A stretch of 64,000 nt of DNA, taken from NCBI RefSeq assembly GCF_023913755.1, contig NZ_JAMXBJ010000050.1, positions 1 through 64,000 on the forward strand. The letters are read 5' to 3'. The notes beneath the pieces are model-generated. The model had not been told where the DNA came from and did not search any database. It worked only from the letters and a program-made list of their open reading frames with translations. Positions 9,112 through 19,661 of the stretch are shown here, one piece after another. The DNA comes from Pseudarthrobacter cellobiosi. GTDB taxonomy: Bacteria > Actinomycetota > Actinomycetes > Actinomycetales > Micrococcaceae. The translations under genes and the position numbers were made by a program. The first letter of the stretch is position 1. Each line of letters starts with the position of its first letter.

Positions 9112-9939
9112 ATGGCCACCTCCTCACCACCCCAATACCCGGACCTGTATTCGCCGGGGAAGCCTTTCGCGTGGCCCGAACTCCAGTCGTTGGCAGCTGA
9201 CGGCGTCCTGGCGCAGTTCCACCAGCACGGGTTTACGCTGCCAGACGCTCCCGCGTCACCCCAGGTGCGGGCCAGGACGGTGGCCAACGCGGTTCCGGCA
9301 GCGGTCAGGCAGCGAGTGGTGGCCGGGCGGATGACGGCGGCGTGGATCTACGGCTGTGCGGCTGAACCGGACCGGCTGGCGTTGCTTGTGGATGCGAAGC
9401 GGCGGATTTCGAGCCTCCGCAACACCCGGGGCTGCACGCTCCATGAAGTCCGGCTTGGTCCGTTCGACGTTGTCAGCATGGGCGGGCTGATGGTGTCCAG
9501 TCCCCTGCGCACTGCCGTCGACATCGCCCTGCACGTCGACGCCCACCGGGCCTTGCCAGCGCTGGCGAGGTTGCTGGCCCGCCCGGAGCGGGACGTGCGG
9601 CTGCGCCTGCTGATCCTGGCCATCGAGGCCAGCCCGCGTCTCCCGCACAAACGGGCCGCACTGGAAAAGCTGGCCCTGTTAGCTCCGGCGCTTGTTGCCG
9701 GTGGTCCGGTAGACATCGAACACGCCGTCGATGCGCCGCACGGCACTGAGGACGTGGCTGAGGTACTTGGGGTCGCCCATCTCGAAGGCGAACCTGGAGA
9801 TGGCCACCCTGTCGGTGGAGGTGTTCACGCTGGCCGCCAGAATGTTGACGTGGTTCTCGGACAGGACGCGCGTGACGTCCGAGAGCAGGGACTTCCGGTC
9901 AAGCGCCTCAACCTGGATCTCCACCAGGAAAACACTTGA
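9112..9939 (+). CDS. AbiEi-like antitoxin-family protein with a C-terminus antisense to rel
   Basis: 275 aa as read. The segment [23 protein letters not shown]...[31 protein letters not shown] resembles the AbiEi/type IV antitoxin-like family common in actinobacteria, which usually has an N-terminal winged-helix and no recognisable partner; no nucleotidyltransferase toxin is adjacent. The homologous-looking part ends near residue 190 (9680). The last 87 codons run antisense through the rel C-terminus, and a TAG at 9680-9682 exists in another frame, so a small indel near the 3' end may have removed the original stop. Function uncertain. Confidence 0.55.
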   Translation: MATSSPPQYPDLYSPGKPFAWPELQSLAADGVLAQFHQHGFTLPDAPASPQVRARTVANAVPAAVRQRVVAGRMTAAWIYGCAAEPDRLALLVDAKRRISSLRNTRGCTLHEVRLGPFDVVSMGGLMVSSPLRTAVDIALHVDAHRALPALARLLARPERDVRLRLLILAIEASPRLPHKRAALEKLALLAPALVAGGPVDIEHAVDAPHGTEDVAEVLGVAHLEGEPGDGHPVGGGVHAGRQNVDVVLGQDARDVREQGLPVKRLNLDLHQENT

Positions 9940-12072
9940 CTGGGTGGGTGCCCAGTCCACCTCGACAATCCTGTCGGGCTGGTCCCGGAGATCCGAAATG
10001 TTGGTGCAGTCCGTACGGTGCACCGAAACACCGGAGCCGCGGGTGACAAAGCCGAGAATCGGATCCGGCGGAACGGGCGTGCAACAGCGCGCGAGCTTCA
10101 CCCAGACATCGCCAACGCCGCGCACCACCACGCCGGAATCGGAGAACTTGGTTTTGGCCACCTGCGTGGGGATGCTGACTTCAGTGATGTCGTCGTCAGT
10201 GCTCTCGTTGCCGCCCAGGCTTTCAACGAGTTTCTCCATGACCGACTGCGCTGACGTATGACCGTCCCCTACGCCGGCGTAGAGGCCCGAGATGTCAAGG
10301 TACTTGAACTCTGCGGCTACCGCCGCGAGGGCCTCGTGCGTCATCAAGCGCTGCAGGGGCAGGTTCTGTTTGCGCATCGCCCGTGTCAGCAGTTCCTTGC
10401 CGCGGTCAATTGCTTCTTCGCGCCGTTCCTTGCTGAACCACTGACGGATTTTATTCCGGGCTCGGGCACTCTTGACGAAATGCTGCCAGTCCTGGCTGGG
10501 CCCGGCACCTTCGGCCTTGGAGGTAAAGATCTCAACCCAGTCACCGTGGTTCAGCTCGCTGTTCAAGGGCACGAGCTTGCCGTTGACCCGTGCGCCGATG
10601 GTGCGATGTCCCACTTCGGTGTGGACGGAGTAGGCAAAATCCACCGGAGTCGATCCGGCGGGCAGTGCCATGACTTCACCCTTGGGGGTAAAGACAAAGA
10701 CTTCGCGGGCGTTGATCTCAAACCGCAGCGAGTCCAGGAACTCTCCGGGATCGGACGTTTCCTGCTGCCAGTCAACCAGGGACCTCAGCCAGCCCATGTC
10801 GCCGTCGCGGGGGCTGCCCGGCCCCACAGCCGTTCGGTTGGGCTGATCCTTGTACTTCCAGTGTGCGGCCACGCCGTACTCAGCACGGCGGTGCATTTCG
10901 TGGGTCCTGATCTGGATCTCCACGGGCTTGCCGCCGGGTCCGATCACCGTGGTGTGCAGTGACTGGTACATATTGAACTTGGGCATGGCGATGTAGTCTT
11001 TGAAACGCCCCGGCAGCGGGTTCCAGCGCGAATGCATGGTGCCCAGGGCGGCGTAACAGTCCCGGACCGAATCGACGAGTACACGGACGCCCATGAGGTC
11101 GTTGATGTCGTCGAAATCCTTGTCCCGGACGATCATCTTCTGATAGATCGAGTAATAGTGCTTCGGCCTGCCGGTAATGGTGGCCTTGATCCGGGCGGTA
11201 CGTAGGTCGTCGGTGATCTGGTCCCGGATGACGCCGAGGCTTTTCTCCCGTTCCGGGGTGCGGTCGCCCACCATCCGGACGATTTCCTCATAGACCTTTG
11301 GATAGAGGGCCGCGAAGGACAGGTCCTCCAACTCCCATTTGATGGTGTTCATGCCCAGGCGGTGGGCCAGGGGCGCGAATATTTCCAGGGTTTCGCGGGC
11401 TTTTCGGGCCGACGACTCCGCGGAGACAAACCGCCAGGTACGGGCGTTGTGGAGCCTGTCCGCGAGCTTGATCATAAGGACCCGGATGTCCTTGGCCATG
11501 GCTACAACCATCTTGCGGACGGTCTCTGACTGCGCGGCTTCACCGAAGCTGACTTTGTCCAGCTTGGTGACGCCGTCCACCAGCATGGCAACCTCTGGAC
11601 CGAAGTCCCTTTTGAGGTCCGCCAGCGTGTAAGGGGTGTCCTCGACCGTGTCGTGCAGCAGCGCCGCGGCGAGGGTGGCTCCGCTGAGGCCCAGCTCAGC
11701 GAGGATGGTGGCTACGGCCACGGGGTGGGTGATGTAGGGATCACCGCTCTTCCGCTTCTGCCCGCGGTGGCTCTGCTCAGCCACCTCGAAGGCGCGCTGG
11801 ATGAGATCAAAATCTTCTTTGGGGTTGTTCGCACGGACAGTACGCAGCAGCGGCTCAAGAATGGGCGAATAGGTTGCCGTGCCGCGGCCGGTCAGCCGGG
11901 CCAGGCGGGAGCGGGTACGTTCGCGGCGGCCGGGAAATGTTGGGCGGGCGCCCGAATTGTCCACGGGAACAACCGGCGCCGGGCGCGCGGAAGCGGTCAG
12001 TCCGGTCTGAACTCCGTGTCCCGGACTGTTATCCCCGCCTGCCGTTGGCACCGACGCCGAACGTTCTTCCAA
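9679..12072 (-). CDS. rel: Bifunctional (p)ppGpp synthetase/hydrolase, RSH family
   Basis: 797 aa. Makes and degrades (p)ppGpp in the stringent response. The HD hydrolase domain is intact ([44 protein letters not shown]), then the synthetase domain ([48 protein letters not shown]), TGS ([29 protein letters not shown]) and a C-terminal ACT domain. I prefer TTG at 12070-12072 because GAGGGG lies 8 nt upstream; a GTG at 12087 is the alternative. Same strand as secF but separated by a strong hairpin. The 3' end overlaps the convergent ORF at 9112-9939. Confidence 0.95.
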   Translation of the reverse strand: MEERSASVPTAGGDNSPGHGVQTGLTASARPAPVVPVDNSGARPTFPGRRERTRSRLARLTGRGTATYSPILEPLLRTVRANNPKEDFDLIQRAFEVAEQSHRGQKRKSGDPYITHPVAVATILAELGLSGATLAAALLHDTVEDTPYTLADLKRDFGPEVAMLVDGVTKLDKVSFGEAAQSETVRKMVVAMAKDIRVLMIKLADRLHNARTWRFVSAESSARKARETLEIFAPLAHRLGMNTIKWELEDLSFAALYPKVYEEIVRMVGDRTPEREKSLGVIRDQITDDLRTARIKATITGRPKHYYSIYQKMIVRDKDFDDINDLMGVRVLVDSVRDCYAALGTMHSRWNPLPGRFKDYIAMPKFNMYQSLHTTVIGPGGKPVEIQIRTHEMHRRAEYGVAAHWKYKDQPNRTAVGPGSPRDGDMGWLRSLVDWQQETSDPGEFLDSLRFEINAREVFVFTPKGEVMALPAGSTPVDFAYSVHTEVGHRTIGARVNGKLVPLNSELNHGDWVEIFTSKAEGAGPSQDWQHFVKSARARNKIRQWFSKERREEAIDRGKELLTRAMRKQNLPLQRLMTHEALAAVAAEFKYLDISGLYAGVGDGHTSAQSVMEKLVESLGGNESTDDDITEVSIPTQVAKTKFSDSGVVVRGVGDVWVKLARCCTPVPPDPILGFVTRGSGVSVHRTDCTNISDLRDQPDRIVEVDWAPTQSSVFLVEIQVEALDRKSLLSDVTRVLSENHVNILAASVNTSTDRVAISRFAFEMGDPKYLSHVLSAVRRIDGVFDVYRTTGNKRRS

Positions 12073-12154
12073 TGAAGCACCCCTCACGACTGGTTAATTA
12101 CCCCAGTCTATTCCCCCGCCAGTTCACTTATGTAACCGGCGCCTAAATGCGAAA

Positions 12155-12194
12155 CGGGCCGGGCGACGTCGGTATTCCGACGGCGCCCGGCCCG
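12155..12194 (-). terminator. Terminator between secF and rel
   Basis: Long GC-rich hairpin: left arm 12155-12172, loop TATT at 12173-12176, right arm 12177-12194, with one interior mismatch. Read on the minus strand it follows secF (stop at 12210) and is followed by TTTCG. It separates the secDF operon from rel. Confidence 0.7.
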
Positions 12195-12209
12195 CTTTGG
12201 TGCGAAAGG

Positions 12210-13232
12210 TCAGGCCCCTGCGGGCTCAGCCGATTCTTCGGTCCGGGAGTTGTTCGCGGACCTGCGGTGTTCAACACGTTTCGCCTGCTTCAGCAGGTCA
12301 GGTTCGTTCTGGCGCAGCCAGGCATACATCGGCGCAGCGATGAATATGGTGGCCGCCGTACCGATCAGAATTCCGACGAACAGTGCCAGCGACAGGTCGC
12401 GCAGCGTGCCGGCCCCCAGCAGGCCGGCCCCGATGAATAGGATGGCACCGACCGGGAGTATGGCCACCATCATGGTGTTGATGGAACGCACCAGGGTCTG
12501 GTTGACGGCGAGGTTGACTTCCTCACCGAAAGTGCGGCGCGTGGACGCATCGAGGTCAGCGGTGTTCTCACGGATCTTGTCGAAGACCACCACCGTGTCA
12601 TACAAGGAGTAGCTGAGCACCGTCAGGAACCCGATGATGGCTGAGGGCGTTACCTCGAAGTCGCTGAGCGCATACACGCCGGCGGTGATGAACATCGTCA
12701 CCAGCATTCCAGCCATCGCGGACAGCGACATCTTCCAGGTCCGGAAGTACAGCGCCATTAGCACAGCGGCCAGGGCCACAAAGACGAGGAGGCCGATCAG
12801 GGCCTGCTTGGTGACATCCGCGCCCCAGGTGGGTCCGATAAAGGTTGATGTCACCTCGTTGTCGGTGACGCCGTAGGCCGAGGTGAGGCCTTCCTTGATC
12901 CTGAGGGTCTCGTCGTCCGTGAGCTTGTCCGTCTGGATCCGCATGGTGGTACCGGCGACATTGGCCACACGGGGAACGCTGCCGGCCACAACGTCTTCGA
13001 CAACCTTTTCACCCAGGGCCGAGTCGGTGCTTTGCACGTTGGAGACGGTGAACTCTGAACCGCCGCGGAATTCGATGCCAAGGTTGAAGCCGCCCTTGGC
13101 AACCGGAAGGAGGATGGACAGCGCCACCGCCACCGCCGCGATGAGGAACCACAGTTTCTTGGCCCCGACGAAGTTGTAGGAGCGCTTCCCGGTGTAGAGC
13201 TCGTTGCCGAAATTGGCGAAGCTACTGGACAT
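12210..13232 (-). CDS. secF: Protein translocase subunit SecF
   Basis: 340 aa polytopic membrane protein of the SecDF accessory complex, which uses the proton gradient to help release exported proteins. Six membrane segments are visible, with the first periplasmic-type domain after helix 1 (FNLGIEFRGGSEFTV) and the conserved segment SLYDTVVVFDKIRENT in helix 4 and 5 region. The C-terminus is charged and cytoplasmic. The start codon overlaps the secD stop at position 13232, so translation is coupled. Confidence 0.95.
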   Translation of the reverse strand: MSSSFANFGNELYTGKRSYNFVGAKKLWFLIAAVAVALSILLPVAKGGFNLGIEFRGGSEFTVSNVQSTDSALGEKVVEDVVAGSVPRVANVAGTTMRIQTDKLTDDETLRIKEGLTSAYGVTDNEVTSTFIGPTWGADVTKQALIGLLVFVALAAVLMALYFRTWKMSLSAMAGMLVTMFITAGVYALSDFEVTPSAIIGFLTVLSYSLYDTVVVFDKIRENTADLDASTRRTFGEEVNLAVNQTLVRSINTMMVAILPVGAILFIGAGLLGAGTLRDLSLALFVGILIGTAATIFIAAPMYAWLRQNEPDLLKQAKRVEHRRSANNSRTEESAEPAGA

Positions 13233-14989
13233 TACTTGTTCTCCTTGGCTGCGCTCTTGGAGGAGCCGCTGAGCTGCTCCTGCTTTTCCGCGAGGCGGCG
13301 TTCTGCGATGGTCATGCGTCGTTCAGCCTCGGCGACCGCGCCGGTGTTCTTGGCGCGGACCACGGAAGGCTTGGCCTCCGGCGTCCGCAGGCGCCCGGCG
13401 CCGCGGTACAGGGGCACAACACCCAGACGTTTGGGGTCCAGGCCGGAGAACGGGTGGCCCTCCCCGAAGAACTTGGTGCGCGCCAGGAGCTGCAGCGTCG
13501 GGTGCGTGAACATAAAGACCACGATGAGGTCGGCAATGGCCGTCAGACCCAGCGTGAAAGCGAACCCGCGGACGTTGCCGACAGCCACAAAGTACAGCAC
13601 CAGGGCGGCCAGCAGGTTCACGGCCTTGGAGGCAAGGACCGTGCGCTTGGCCCGCTTCCAGCCGTTCTCCACGGCGGAGACCAATCCACGGCCTTCACGG
13701 AGTTCATCTCGGATGCGTTCAAAGTAGACGATGAACGAGTCAGCGGTCTGGCCAATGGCAACGATGATGCCAGCCACGCCGGCCAGGGAAAGCCGGTAGT
13801 TTTCAGTCCAGCCCAGGAGGGCAATGGCCAGATAGGTGAGGGCGCCGGCCACCACCAGCGATGCAATGGTTACCAGGCCCAAGGCTCGGTACTGGAAGAG
13901 TGAGTAGACCACCACTAGGAGCAAGCCGATGATGCCTGCAAGGAGGCCCATGCGCAGCTGTTCGCCACCCAAGGTGGCAGAGATCTGCTGGTCGCTCTGG
14001 ATCTCGAAGCTGATGGGGAGCGCGCCGAAGCGGAGCTGGTCGGAAAGGACCTTGGCGGTCTGTTCGGTGAAGCCGCCGGTGATCTGGGGACGTCCGTCGG
14101 TGATGACTGCCAAGGAGCGCGGCGCGGAAATGACCTGGTCGTCCAGAACGATGGCGAACTGCGCCTTCGGGTCGTTGCCGGTCTCGCCGCCGGCTGCCAC
14201 GTAGAACTGGTTCAGGCGTTCGGTGACTGTCTTGAACTTGGCGGTGCCTTCGTCGTCGAACTGGATGTTAACGGCCCAGTCGTTGGTCACAGCGCCCTGC
14301 GCACCCTGCTGGAGCTGGAAGGAGGACGTGACAATGTTGCCGCCCTTGACCTCCACCGGACCCAGGATGTACTTGATGGCCGGCGTGGTCTCAGTTGCCG
14401 GTTCGCAGGTAACAAGGGGTTTGGCGGGATCCGAGGCTTCCGGGCTCTCCGGCGCAGGATTGTTGCAGTCCATGGTTTCGAACTGCCGGTAGATGTCCGC
14501 GGTGATCCAGTTGATATCGCTGCCGTTGGCGGGTTCTGCCGTGGGCTTCGGAAGCTGGTCTTCGGGGGTGAGGGATTCCGTGGGGACGGGCGCGCCGTCT
14601 CCGTTCAGCAATACCGGACGGAAGTTCATGTCCGCGGAGGCCTGGATCAGGTCCCGGGTTTCCTTCGTGGGTGTACCCGGCAGGCTGACCACTACGTTGC
14701 GGCCGGACTGCGTGCTGATTTCCGCTTCGGCAACACCTGAACCATCCACACGCTGGCGGATGATGGCTACGGCCTGGTTGAGCTGCTCTTCATTGATGTC
14801 CGAACCGCCCTCAACCTTAGGCGCCAGGATCATCTGGGTGCCACCCTCGAGGTCCAGTGCCAGCTTGGGTGCCCAGCTTGCCTGTCCGGCAAGGGTGCCG
14901 CCGGCCAGGACGGCGGTCAGCACGGCTAGGACTACGCCGAGCCACACCAGTACCCTCAGACCTGAGTTGTTAGGGCCAGTTCGTGCCAT
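13232..14989 (-). CDS. secD: Protein translocase subunit SecD
   Basis: 585 aa. N-terminal membrane helix, then a large extracellular domain beginning LALDLEGGTQMIL, then the C-terminal five-helix bundle with the diagnostic AIGQTADSFIVYFERIRDELREGR motif. The extracellular domain has an Ala/Pro/Ser-rich stretch at about 150-200, typical of actinobacterial SecD. The C-terminal tail (GAVAEAERRMTIAERRLAEKQEQL) is charged. Operon order yajC-secD-secF is conserved; 111 bp separates it from yajC. Confidence 0.95.
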   Translation of the reverse strand: MARTGPNNSGLRVLVWLGVVLAVLTAVLAGGTLAGQASWAPKLALDLEGGTQMILAPKVEGGSDINEEQLNQAVAIIRQRVDGSGVAEAEISTQSGRNVVVSLPGTPTKETRDLIQASADMNFRPVLLNGDGAPVPTESLTPEDQLPKPTAEPANGSDINWITADIYRQFETMDCNNPAPESPEASDPAKPLVTCEPATETTPAIKYILGPVEVKGGNIVTSSFQLQQGAQGAVTNDWAVNIQFDDEGTAKFKTVTERLNQFYVAAGGETGNDPKAQFAIVLDDQVISAPRSLAVITDGRPQITGGFTEQTAKVLSDQLRFGALPISFEIQSDQQISATLGGEQLRMGLLAGIIGLLLVVVYSLFQYRALGLVTIASLVVAGALTYLAIALLGWTENYRLSLAGVAGIIVAIGQTADSFIVYFERIRDELREGRGLVSAVENGWKRAKRTVLASKAVNLLAALVLYFVAVGNVRGFAFTLGLTAIADLIVVFMFTHPTLQLLARTKFFGEGHPFSGLDPKRLGVVPLYRGAGRLRTPEAKPSVVRAKNTGAVAEAERRMTIAERRLAEKQEQLSGSSKSAAKENK

Positions 14990-15100
14990 TGTCGATCTTT
15001 CTCTTATTTACGGAGGAACCACCGGCGGGAGCTATCAGTCCCACCGGCGGTTGTCCCCAGCCGTAGAGGTGTTGTAACGCGGGCTGCCGTGCGGCGAGGA

Positions 15101-15496
15101 CTAGTTGTCCTTCTTGCCCTCGTCGTTGAGGCGCTTCAGGGTCTCGTCCGGGGTTTCGGCGGATGCCGTCGGGGTGCCCGCTTCTTCAGTGGTCAGGGAG
15201 GAGGCGTCATCCGGAACGGCCGGAGTCTCGGCTTCGACAGGCTCCACGATCTTGGTCACTGCCTGGCGGTGGACGGTGGCCAGGTTCCCGGGCGAGAGTT
15301 CCAGGACAACCTTGTTCTCGGCGTCGTCCATGGAGACAATCCGGCCAAAGAGTCCGAAGCTCGTCATGACCTCGACACCAGGCTCGAACTGGGACTGCAG
15401 CGTTGCCTGCTGCTCCTTGGTCTTCTTGTTGCGGCGGAACATCATGAAGATAAAGATTCCGAGCATTGCGAACAAGACGATGTTCATTGGATCCAC
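15101..15496 (-). CDS. yajC: Preprotein translocase subunit YajC
   Basis: 131 aa, one N-terminal membrane segment (MNIVLFAMLGIFIFMMF) followed by the basic patch RRNKKTKEQQ and the small soluble domain (GVEVMTSFGLFGRIVSMDDAENKVVLELSPGN), as in YajC of the SecDF-YajC complex. The C-terminal 50 residues are acidic and Thr/Glu-rich. Start taken at GTG 15494-15496 (VDPMNIV); ATG at 15487 is an alternative. A longer in-frame ORF to 15637 adds Arg-rich sequence without family character. Confidence 0.9.
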   Translation of the reverse strand: MDPMNIVLFAMLGIFIFMMFRRNKKTKEQQATLQSQFEPGVEVMTSFGLFGRIVSMDDAENKVVLELSPGNLATVHRQAVTKIVEPVEAETPAVPDDASSLTTEEAGTPTASAETPDETLKRLNDEGKKDN

Positions 15497-15670
15497 AGGG
15501 AAGATTCCGTTCTGTACTGGCGTATCGGGTGTTTGGCAGCGTCCGCGTCGTTCCCCGTTGCAGAAAAATTGTGCCGGGCGGGCAACGGCTCCTCGGAGCC
15601 GCCGCGGGAACACAGACCCGAACGTGCCGGGTGTCATACCAGTCTAAAGGGAAAAGCTGGGACGACAGTG

Positions 15671-16759
15671 CTATTGACCGTTCGGTGCCCATTCAGGCGT
15701 GGACGCGGCGCTTTCCGGGTCCGGTTCGAACAGATCAAGCGGCTCCTGCCCGAAAACTCCGGCCGGTACGGCGAAGCCCAAGTGGGTCCAGGCCGGAGCC
15801 ATGGCGATGCGTCCCCTGGGCGTCCTGCCCAGCAGGCCTTCGCGCACCAGGAACGGTTCCGCCACCGTTTCCACGGTCTCGGTCTCCTCCCCCACCGCAA
15901 TGGCCAGGGTAGAAAGTCCCACGGGTCCCCCGCCGAACTTCGTAATGAGTGCCTCCAGGACTGCCCGGTCCAGCCGGTCCAGGCCTCGCTTGTCCACTTC
16001 ATACATGTCCAGGGCAGCGGAAGCGGCGCGGGCATCAATCTGCTCAATCCCATGCACGAGTGCCCAGTCCCGGACCCGGCGGAGCAGGCGGTTGGCAATA
16101 CGCGGCGTACCGCGGGACCGGCCGGCAATTTCGCTGAAGCCCGCAGAGTTGACCTTGAGGTCCAGCAGGCCGGCGGAGCGCCTGAGCACCAGTTCGAGCT
16201 CGGCCACGCTGTAGAACTCCAAATGCCCGGTGAACCCGAACCTGTCCCGGAGCGGTCCGGGCAGCAGACCGGCGCGCGTGGTGGCACCCACCAGGGTGAA
16301 GGGCGGGAGTTCCAACGGAATGGCGGTGGCCCCGGCGCCCTTGCCCACCACAATGTCCACACGGAAATCTTCCATGGCCATGTAAAGCATTTCCTCTGCC
16401 GGCCGTGACATCCGGTGGATCTCGTCCAGGAACAGGACCTCCCCTTCGGAAAGCGAGGAGAGGATGGCGGCGAGGTCCCCGGCGTGCTGGATGGCCGGAC
16501 CGCTGCTGATCCGCAGTGGCGCGTTCATTTCAGCAGCCACGATCATGGCAAGGGTGGTTTTGCCCAGGCCTGGAGGGCCGGAGAACAGCACGTGGTCCGC
16601 GCTGCGTCCCCGCATCCGGGAGGCCTGCAGGACCAGCGAGAGTTGCCGGCGGACCCGGTGCTGGCCCACGAAGTCATCCAGGTTCTTCGGCCGGAGGGCG
16701 GCTTCGATCACCCGTTCCTCTGGTTCCTCCCCAGCCGCCACCACCGAAGGCTCAGCCAC
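15671..16759 (-). CDS. ruvB: Holliday junction branch migration DNA helicase RuvB
   Basis: 362 aa AAA+ motor. Walker [12 protein letters not shown] at about residues 60-70, Walker [10 protein letters not shown], sensor 1 LVGATTRAG and arginine finger region GPLRDRFG are all present, followed by the winged-helix DNA-binding domain ([16 protein letters not shown]). Works as a hexamer with RuvA on Holliday junctions. Its start overlaps the ruvA stop by 8 bp, so the two are translationally coupled. Confidence 0.97.
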   Translation of the reverse strand: MAEPSVVAAGEEPEERVIEAALRPKNLDDFVGQHRVRRQLSLVLQASRMRGRSADHVLFSGPPGLGKTTLAMIVAAEMNAPLRISSGPAIQHAGDLAAILSSLSEGEVLFLDEIHRMSRPAEEMLYMAMEDFRVDIVVGKGAGATAIPLELPPFTLVGATTRAGLLPGPLRDRFGFTGHLEFYSVAELELVLRRSAGLLDLKVNSAGFSEIAGRSRGTPRIANRLLRRVRDWALVHGIEQIDARAASAALDMYEVDKRGLDRLDRAVLEALITKFGGGPVGLSTLAIAVGEETETVETVAEPFLVREGLLGRTPRGRIAMAPAWTHLGFAVPAGVFGQEPLDLFEPDPESAASTPEWAPNGQ

Positions 16760-17396
16760 GGCTGCCTACGCGGTTGCCGGCCCGCGCGCCGTCCTGGCCC
16801 AGCCAGCGCAGCGTGGTCCGCAGGATTTCGGCCACATTGCCACGGAATTCAACCTCGGGATCGTCCGCAAGGGCCTTCTCAATGCTGGCAGCCGCGTCCT
16901 TTTCCGACCAGCCGAGGCTGGTCATGGCCGCCACCACTTGGGGCTTCCAGGCTGCTTCGGCCGGCGTGGACGCACCGGCGGCACCTGCCGTGCCGCGCGG
17001 CACCAGCTTGCCAGCCAGTTCCAGCACGATCCGTCCGGCCACCTTGGGGCCGATGCCTGGCACCGTCGTAAACGTTTTGCTGTCACCTGTGTGGGCAGCA
17101 ACCCGGATCGCTTCAGGCTCGTGCACGGCGAGCACCGCCAGTGCGAGCCGCGGGCCCACGCCGCTGACACTTAGCAGGACGTCAAAAACTTCGCGTTCGT
17201 CGTCGGAGGCAAAGCCGTACAGGGTGAGTGAATCCTCGCGCACGATCAGCGAGGTGAAGAGCTTACCTTCCTCGCCGGTGCGGAGGCGGCTGAGGGTCTG
17301 CGGCGTGGCGTTGACGCTCATGCCCGCCCCGTTGAGGTCGATTACGGCAGTGGAAAGGCCAACGTGCGCAACGGTTCCGCGAAGGAAACTGATCAA
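16752..17396 (-). CDS. ruvA: Holliday junction branch migration complex subunit RuvA
   Basis: 214 aa. Domain I OB fold ([30 protein letters not shown]), domain II with helix-hairpin-helix motifs ([16 protein letters not shown] and [17 protein letters not shown]), a flexible linker at about 135-160, and C-terminal domain III that contacts RuvB ([21 protein letters not shown]). 90 bp downstream of ruvC on the same strand. Confidence 0.97.
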   Translation of the reverse strand: MISFLRGTVAHVGLSTAVIDLNGAGMSVNATPQTLSRLRTGEEGKLFTSLIVREDSLTLYGFASDDEREVFDVLLSVSGVGPRLALAVLAVHEPEAIRVAAHTGDSKTFTTVPGIGPKVAGRIVLELAGKLVPRGTAGAAGASTPAEAAWKPQVVAAMTSLGWSEKDAAASIEKALADDPEVEFRGNVAEILRTTLRWLGQDGARAGNRVGSRG

Positions 17397-17486
17397 AGCC
17401 GGGCTCCTGGTGTACTGCCGGGCTCCTGGGAACAGGACCGGCTATCCGAACATATCTACGAATACCCTAGCAAGCGCCCCGGACAT

Positions 17487-18065
17487 TCAGCGCCCGCGGC
17501 GCGCTTTCGCCTCGGCGTCGGCCCAGGCGCGCTGGGCCGGAGTCAGCGAGAGGCTGCCGGGGCCGGTGGTGGCCACGGCGGCGCCGCTGCCCGCCCGCCA
17601 GGCGTGGGTGATGGCCAGGGCAAGGGCATCTGCAGCGTCCGCCGGCCGCGGCGGCGCGTCCAGCCGGAGGATTTTTGTGACGAGTTTGGTCACGGCTTCC
17701 TTGTTGGAGGTGCCGCTGCCGGTCACGGCTGCTTTCACCTCCGACGGCGTGTGCAGTGCCACCGGGATCCCGCGCCGGGCCGCCGCGGCAATCACCACAC
17801 CGGAGGCCTGCGCCACCCCCATCACCGTGCTGACGTTGAGCTGGGAAAAAACGCGTTCGACGGCGAGCACGTGCGGCTCGTAGCGGTCCAGCCACTCGTC
17901 GATGGCCAAGGCAATCACCAGCAGGCGTTGGTCCAGGGTCTCCTCGGGAGAGGTGCCCACCACCCCGACGGCCACCATCGTGGCCCGCCGGTTCCGTTCG
18001 ACGTCGACCACGCCGATGCCGCACCGGGTGAGGCCCGGGTCAACGCCCAATACGCGCAAGGTCAC
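17487..18065 (-). CDS. ruvC: Crossover junction endodeoxyribonuclease RuvC
   Basis: 192 aa Holliday junction resolvase. The RNase H-like fold carries its acidic catalytic set: Asp7 in [14 protein letters not shown], Glu in [10 protein letters not shown], and the Asp pair in [16 protein letters not shown]-terminal extension is Arg/Ala-rich. Sits in the order ruvC-ruvA-ruvB, 35 bp after yebC, as in most actinobacteria. I looked for a LexA box upstream of ruvC and did not find one. Confidence 0.96.
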   Translation of the reverse strand: MTLRVLGVDPGLTRCGIGVVDVERNRRATMVAVGVVGTSPEETLDQRLLVIALAIDEWLDRYEPHVLAVERVFSQLNVSTVMGVAQASGVVIAAAARRGIPVALHTPSEVKAAVTGSGTSNKEAVTKLVTKILRLDAPPRPADAADALALAITHAWRAGSGAAVATTGPGSLSLTPAQRAWADAEAKARRGR

Positions 18066-18100
18066 CCTGGGACATCCGCCCTAGGCCACAAAGCGGAAGG

Positions 18101-18856
18101 TCACTCAGCTTCCAGGGCGGCCTGGACTTCGTCGCTGAGGTCGGCGTTGCTGTAGACGTTCTGGACGTCGTCGAGCTCTTCCAGGGTGTCCACGAGCTTC
18201 ATGAACTTCTTCGCGGCGTCGAGGTCCAGCGGAACCTGCATGGACGGCACAAACTCGGCCTCGTCGGTCTCGTACTCGATTCCGGCTTCCTTGAGGGCAT
18301 CGCGGATGGCCTGGAGGTCGGTCGGCTCGGAGTGGATCTCAAAGCTGTCGCCGTTGTCCTTGACTTCCTCGGCTCCGGCGTCGAGGACGGCCATCAGTAC
18401 GTCGTCCTCGCTCAGGCCGTTCTTCGGCAGCGAGACGACGCCCTTACGGCTGAACAGGTAGCTGACCGAACCGGGATCGGCGATGGTGCCGCCGTTGCGG
18501 GAGATGGCCAGGCGGACCTCGGAGGCGGCGCGGTTCTTGTTGTCCGTGAGGCACTCGATCAGCAGCGCCGAACCCTGCGGGCCGCGGCATTCGTACATGA
18601 TCTCGGTGTAGTCAACCACTTCGCCGGTGAGGCCGGCACCACGCTTGATGGCGCGGTCGATGTTGTCGGCCGGAACGGAGGTCTTCTTGGCCTTGGTGAC
18701 GGCGAGTTCCAGGCCGGGGTTGCCGGCGAGGTCCGGTCCGCCCATACGCGCAGCGACTTCGATGTTCTTGATCAGCTTGGCGAACGATTTTGCGCGGCGG
18801 CTATCGAGGATGGCCTTCTTGTGCTTGGTCGTTGCCCATTTGGAGTGTCCTGACAT
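18101..18856 (-). CDS. YebC/PmpR-family protein
   Basis: 251 aa. Begins with the family signature [37 protein letters not shown] and continues through the three-domain YebC fold ([48 protein letters not shown]). YebC proteins have been described as transcription regulators and more recently as translation factors for proline-rich stalls, so the role is left open. Only 3 bp from the pdxT stop, which suggests a pdxT-yebC transcript reading on toward ruvC. Confidence 0.93.
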   Translation of the reverse strand: MSGHSKWATTKHKKAILDSRRAKSFAKLIKNIEVAARMGGPDLAGNPGLELAVTKAKKTSVPADNIDRAIKRGAGLTGEVVDYTEIMYECRGPQGSALLIECLTDNKNRAASEVRLAISRNGGTIADPGSVSYLFSRKGVVSLPKNGLSEDDVLMAVLDAGAEEVKDNGDSFEIHSEPTDLQAIRDALKEAGIEYETDEAEFVPSMQVPLDLDAAKKFMKLVDTLEELDDVQNVYSNADLSDEVQAALEAE

Positions 18857-18859
18857 GCT

Positions 18860-19570
18860 TTACGCGTCTCCTCTGATCATGCGGATAAAAAGTTCATGTA
18901 CGCGTTTCTCCCCAGTCACTTCCGGGTGGAAGGAGGTGGCCAGCAGGTGGCCGGAACGCACTGCAACAATTCTAGCTGTCCCCGGCAGACTCGCCGCGTG
19001 GGACGCGTGCTCAGGGTCTGCGGGCTCCACCTGGGCCAGGATCTCCACGCCGGCGCCGACGCGTTCCACCCAAGGGCCTCGGATGAACACTGCGTGGACT
19101 GGGGCAACGCCGGATTCCGTGGCGCTGAAGCCAAGACCCTTGAAATCCAGGTCCGTTTCGAATGACTCGCGCTGGCGGCCGAAGGCGTTGCGCCGCACTG
19201 TGATGTCCAGGCCGCCGAAGGTCTGCTGCGGGTTGCCGGCCAGGTCTGTGGCCGGGTCGGCGATCTCGTCGGCGAGGAGGATCATCCCGGCGCAGGAACC
19301 GTAGACCGGCAGTCCGTCGCGGATCCGGTCCCTCAACGGAACGGCCAGCTCAAAGGCGCGGGCCAGTTTGTCGATGGCCGTGGATTCGCCGCCGGGAATG
19401 ATGAGGCCGTCCAGGCCGTCCAGTTCGGAGGGCCGGCGGATTCCGATGCCGGCGGCACCGGCGGCTTCCACGGCCCGGAGGTGTTCGCGGAAGTCGCCCT
19501 GAAGTGCCAGGACGCCGATCCGCAGGCCCGAGCCCACGCGTGCAGAAGCAGCCGAAAGGGGGTTTGTCAT
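18860..19570 (-). CDS. pdxT: Pyridoxal 5'-phosphate synthase glutaminase subunit PdxT
   Basis: 236 aa class I glutamine amidotransferase that supplies ammonia to PdxS. Catalytic Cys in [15 protein letters not shown], and the His-Glu pair in SFHPEVTGE near the C-terminus; [10 protein letters not shown] is the oxyanion-side motif. The start at ATG 19568-19570 gives the normal length; an in-frame extension to 19663 runs into the divergent murT start. The synthase partner pdxS lies 5.7 kb away, on the same strand. Confidence 0.95.
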   Translation of the reverse strand: MTNPLSAASARVGSGLRIGVLALQGDFREHLRAVEAAGAAGIGIRRPSELDGLDGLIIPGGESTAIDKLARAFELAVPLRDRIRDGLPVYGSCAGMILLADEIADPATDLAGNPQQTFGGLDITVRRNAFGRQRESFETDLDFKGLGFSATESGVAPVHAVFIRGPWVERVGAGVEILAQVEPADPEHASHAASLPGTARIVAVRSGHLLATSFHPEVTGEKRVHELFIRMIRGDA

Positions 19571-19661
19571 CCAATCAGCATAATGTGCGCGGGTCCCGGG
19601 GCGGCGCCGGAAGCGCTTCCCGGGAAGGGTTCTATGCCCTTGCTGGGATATATTACAGAGC

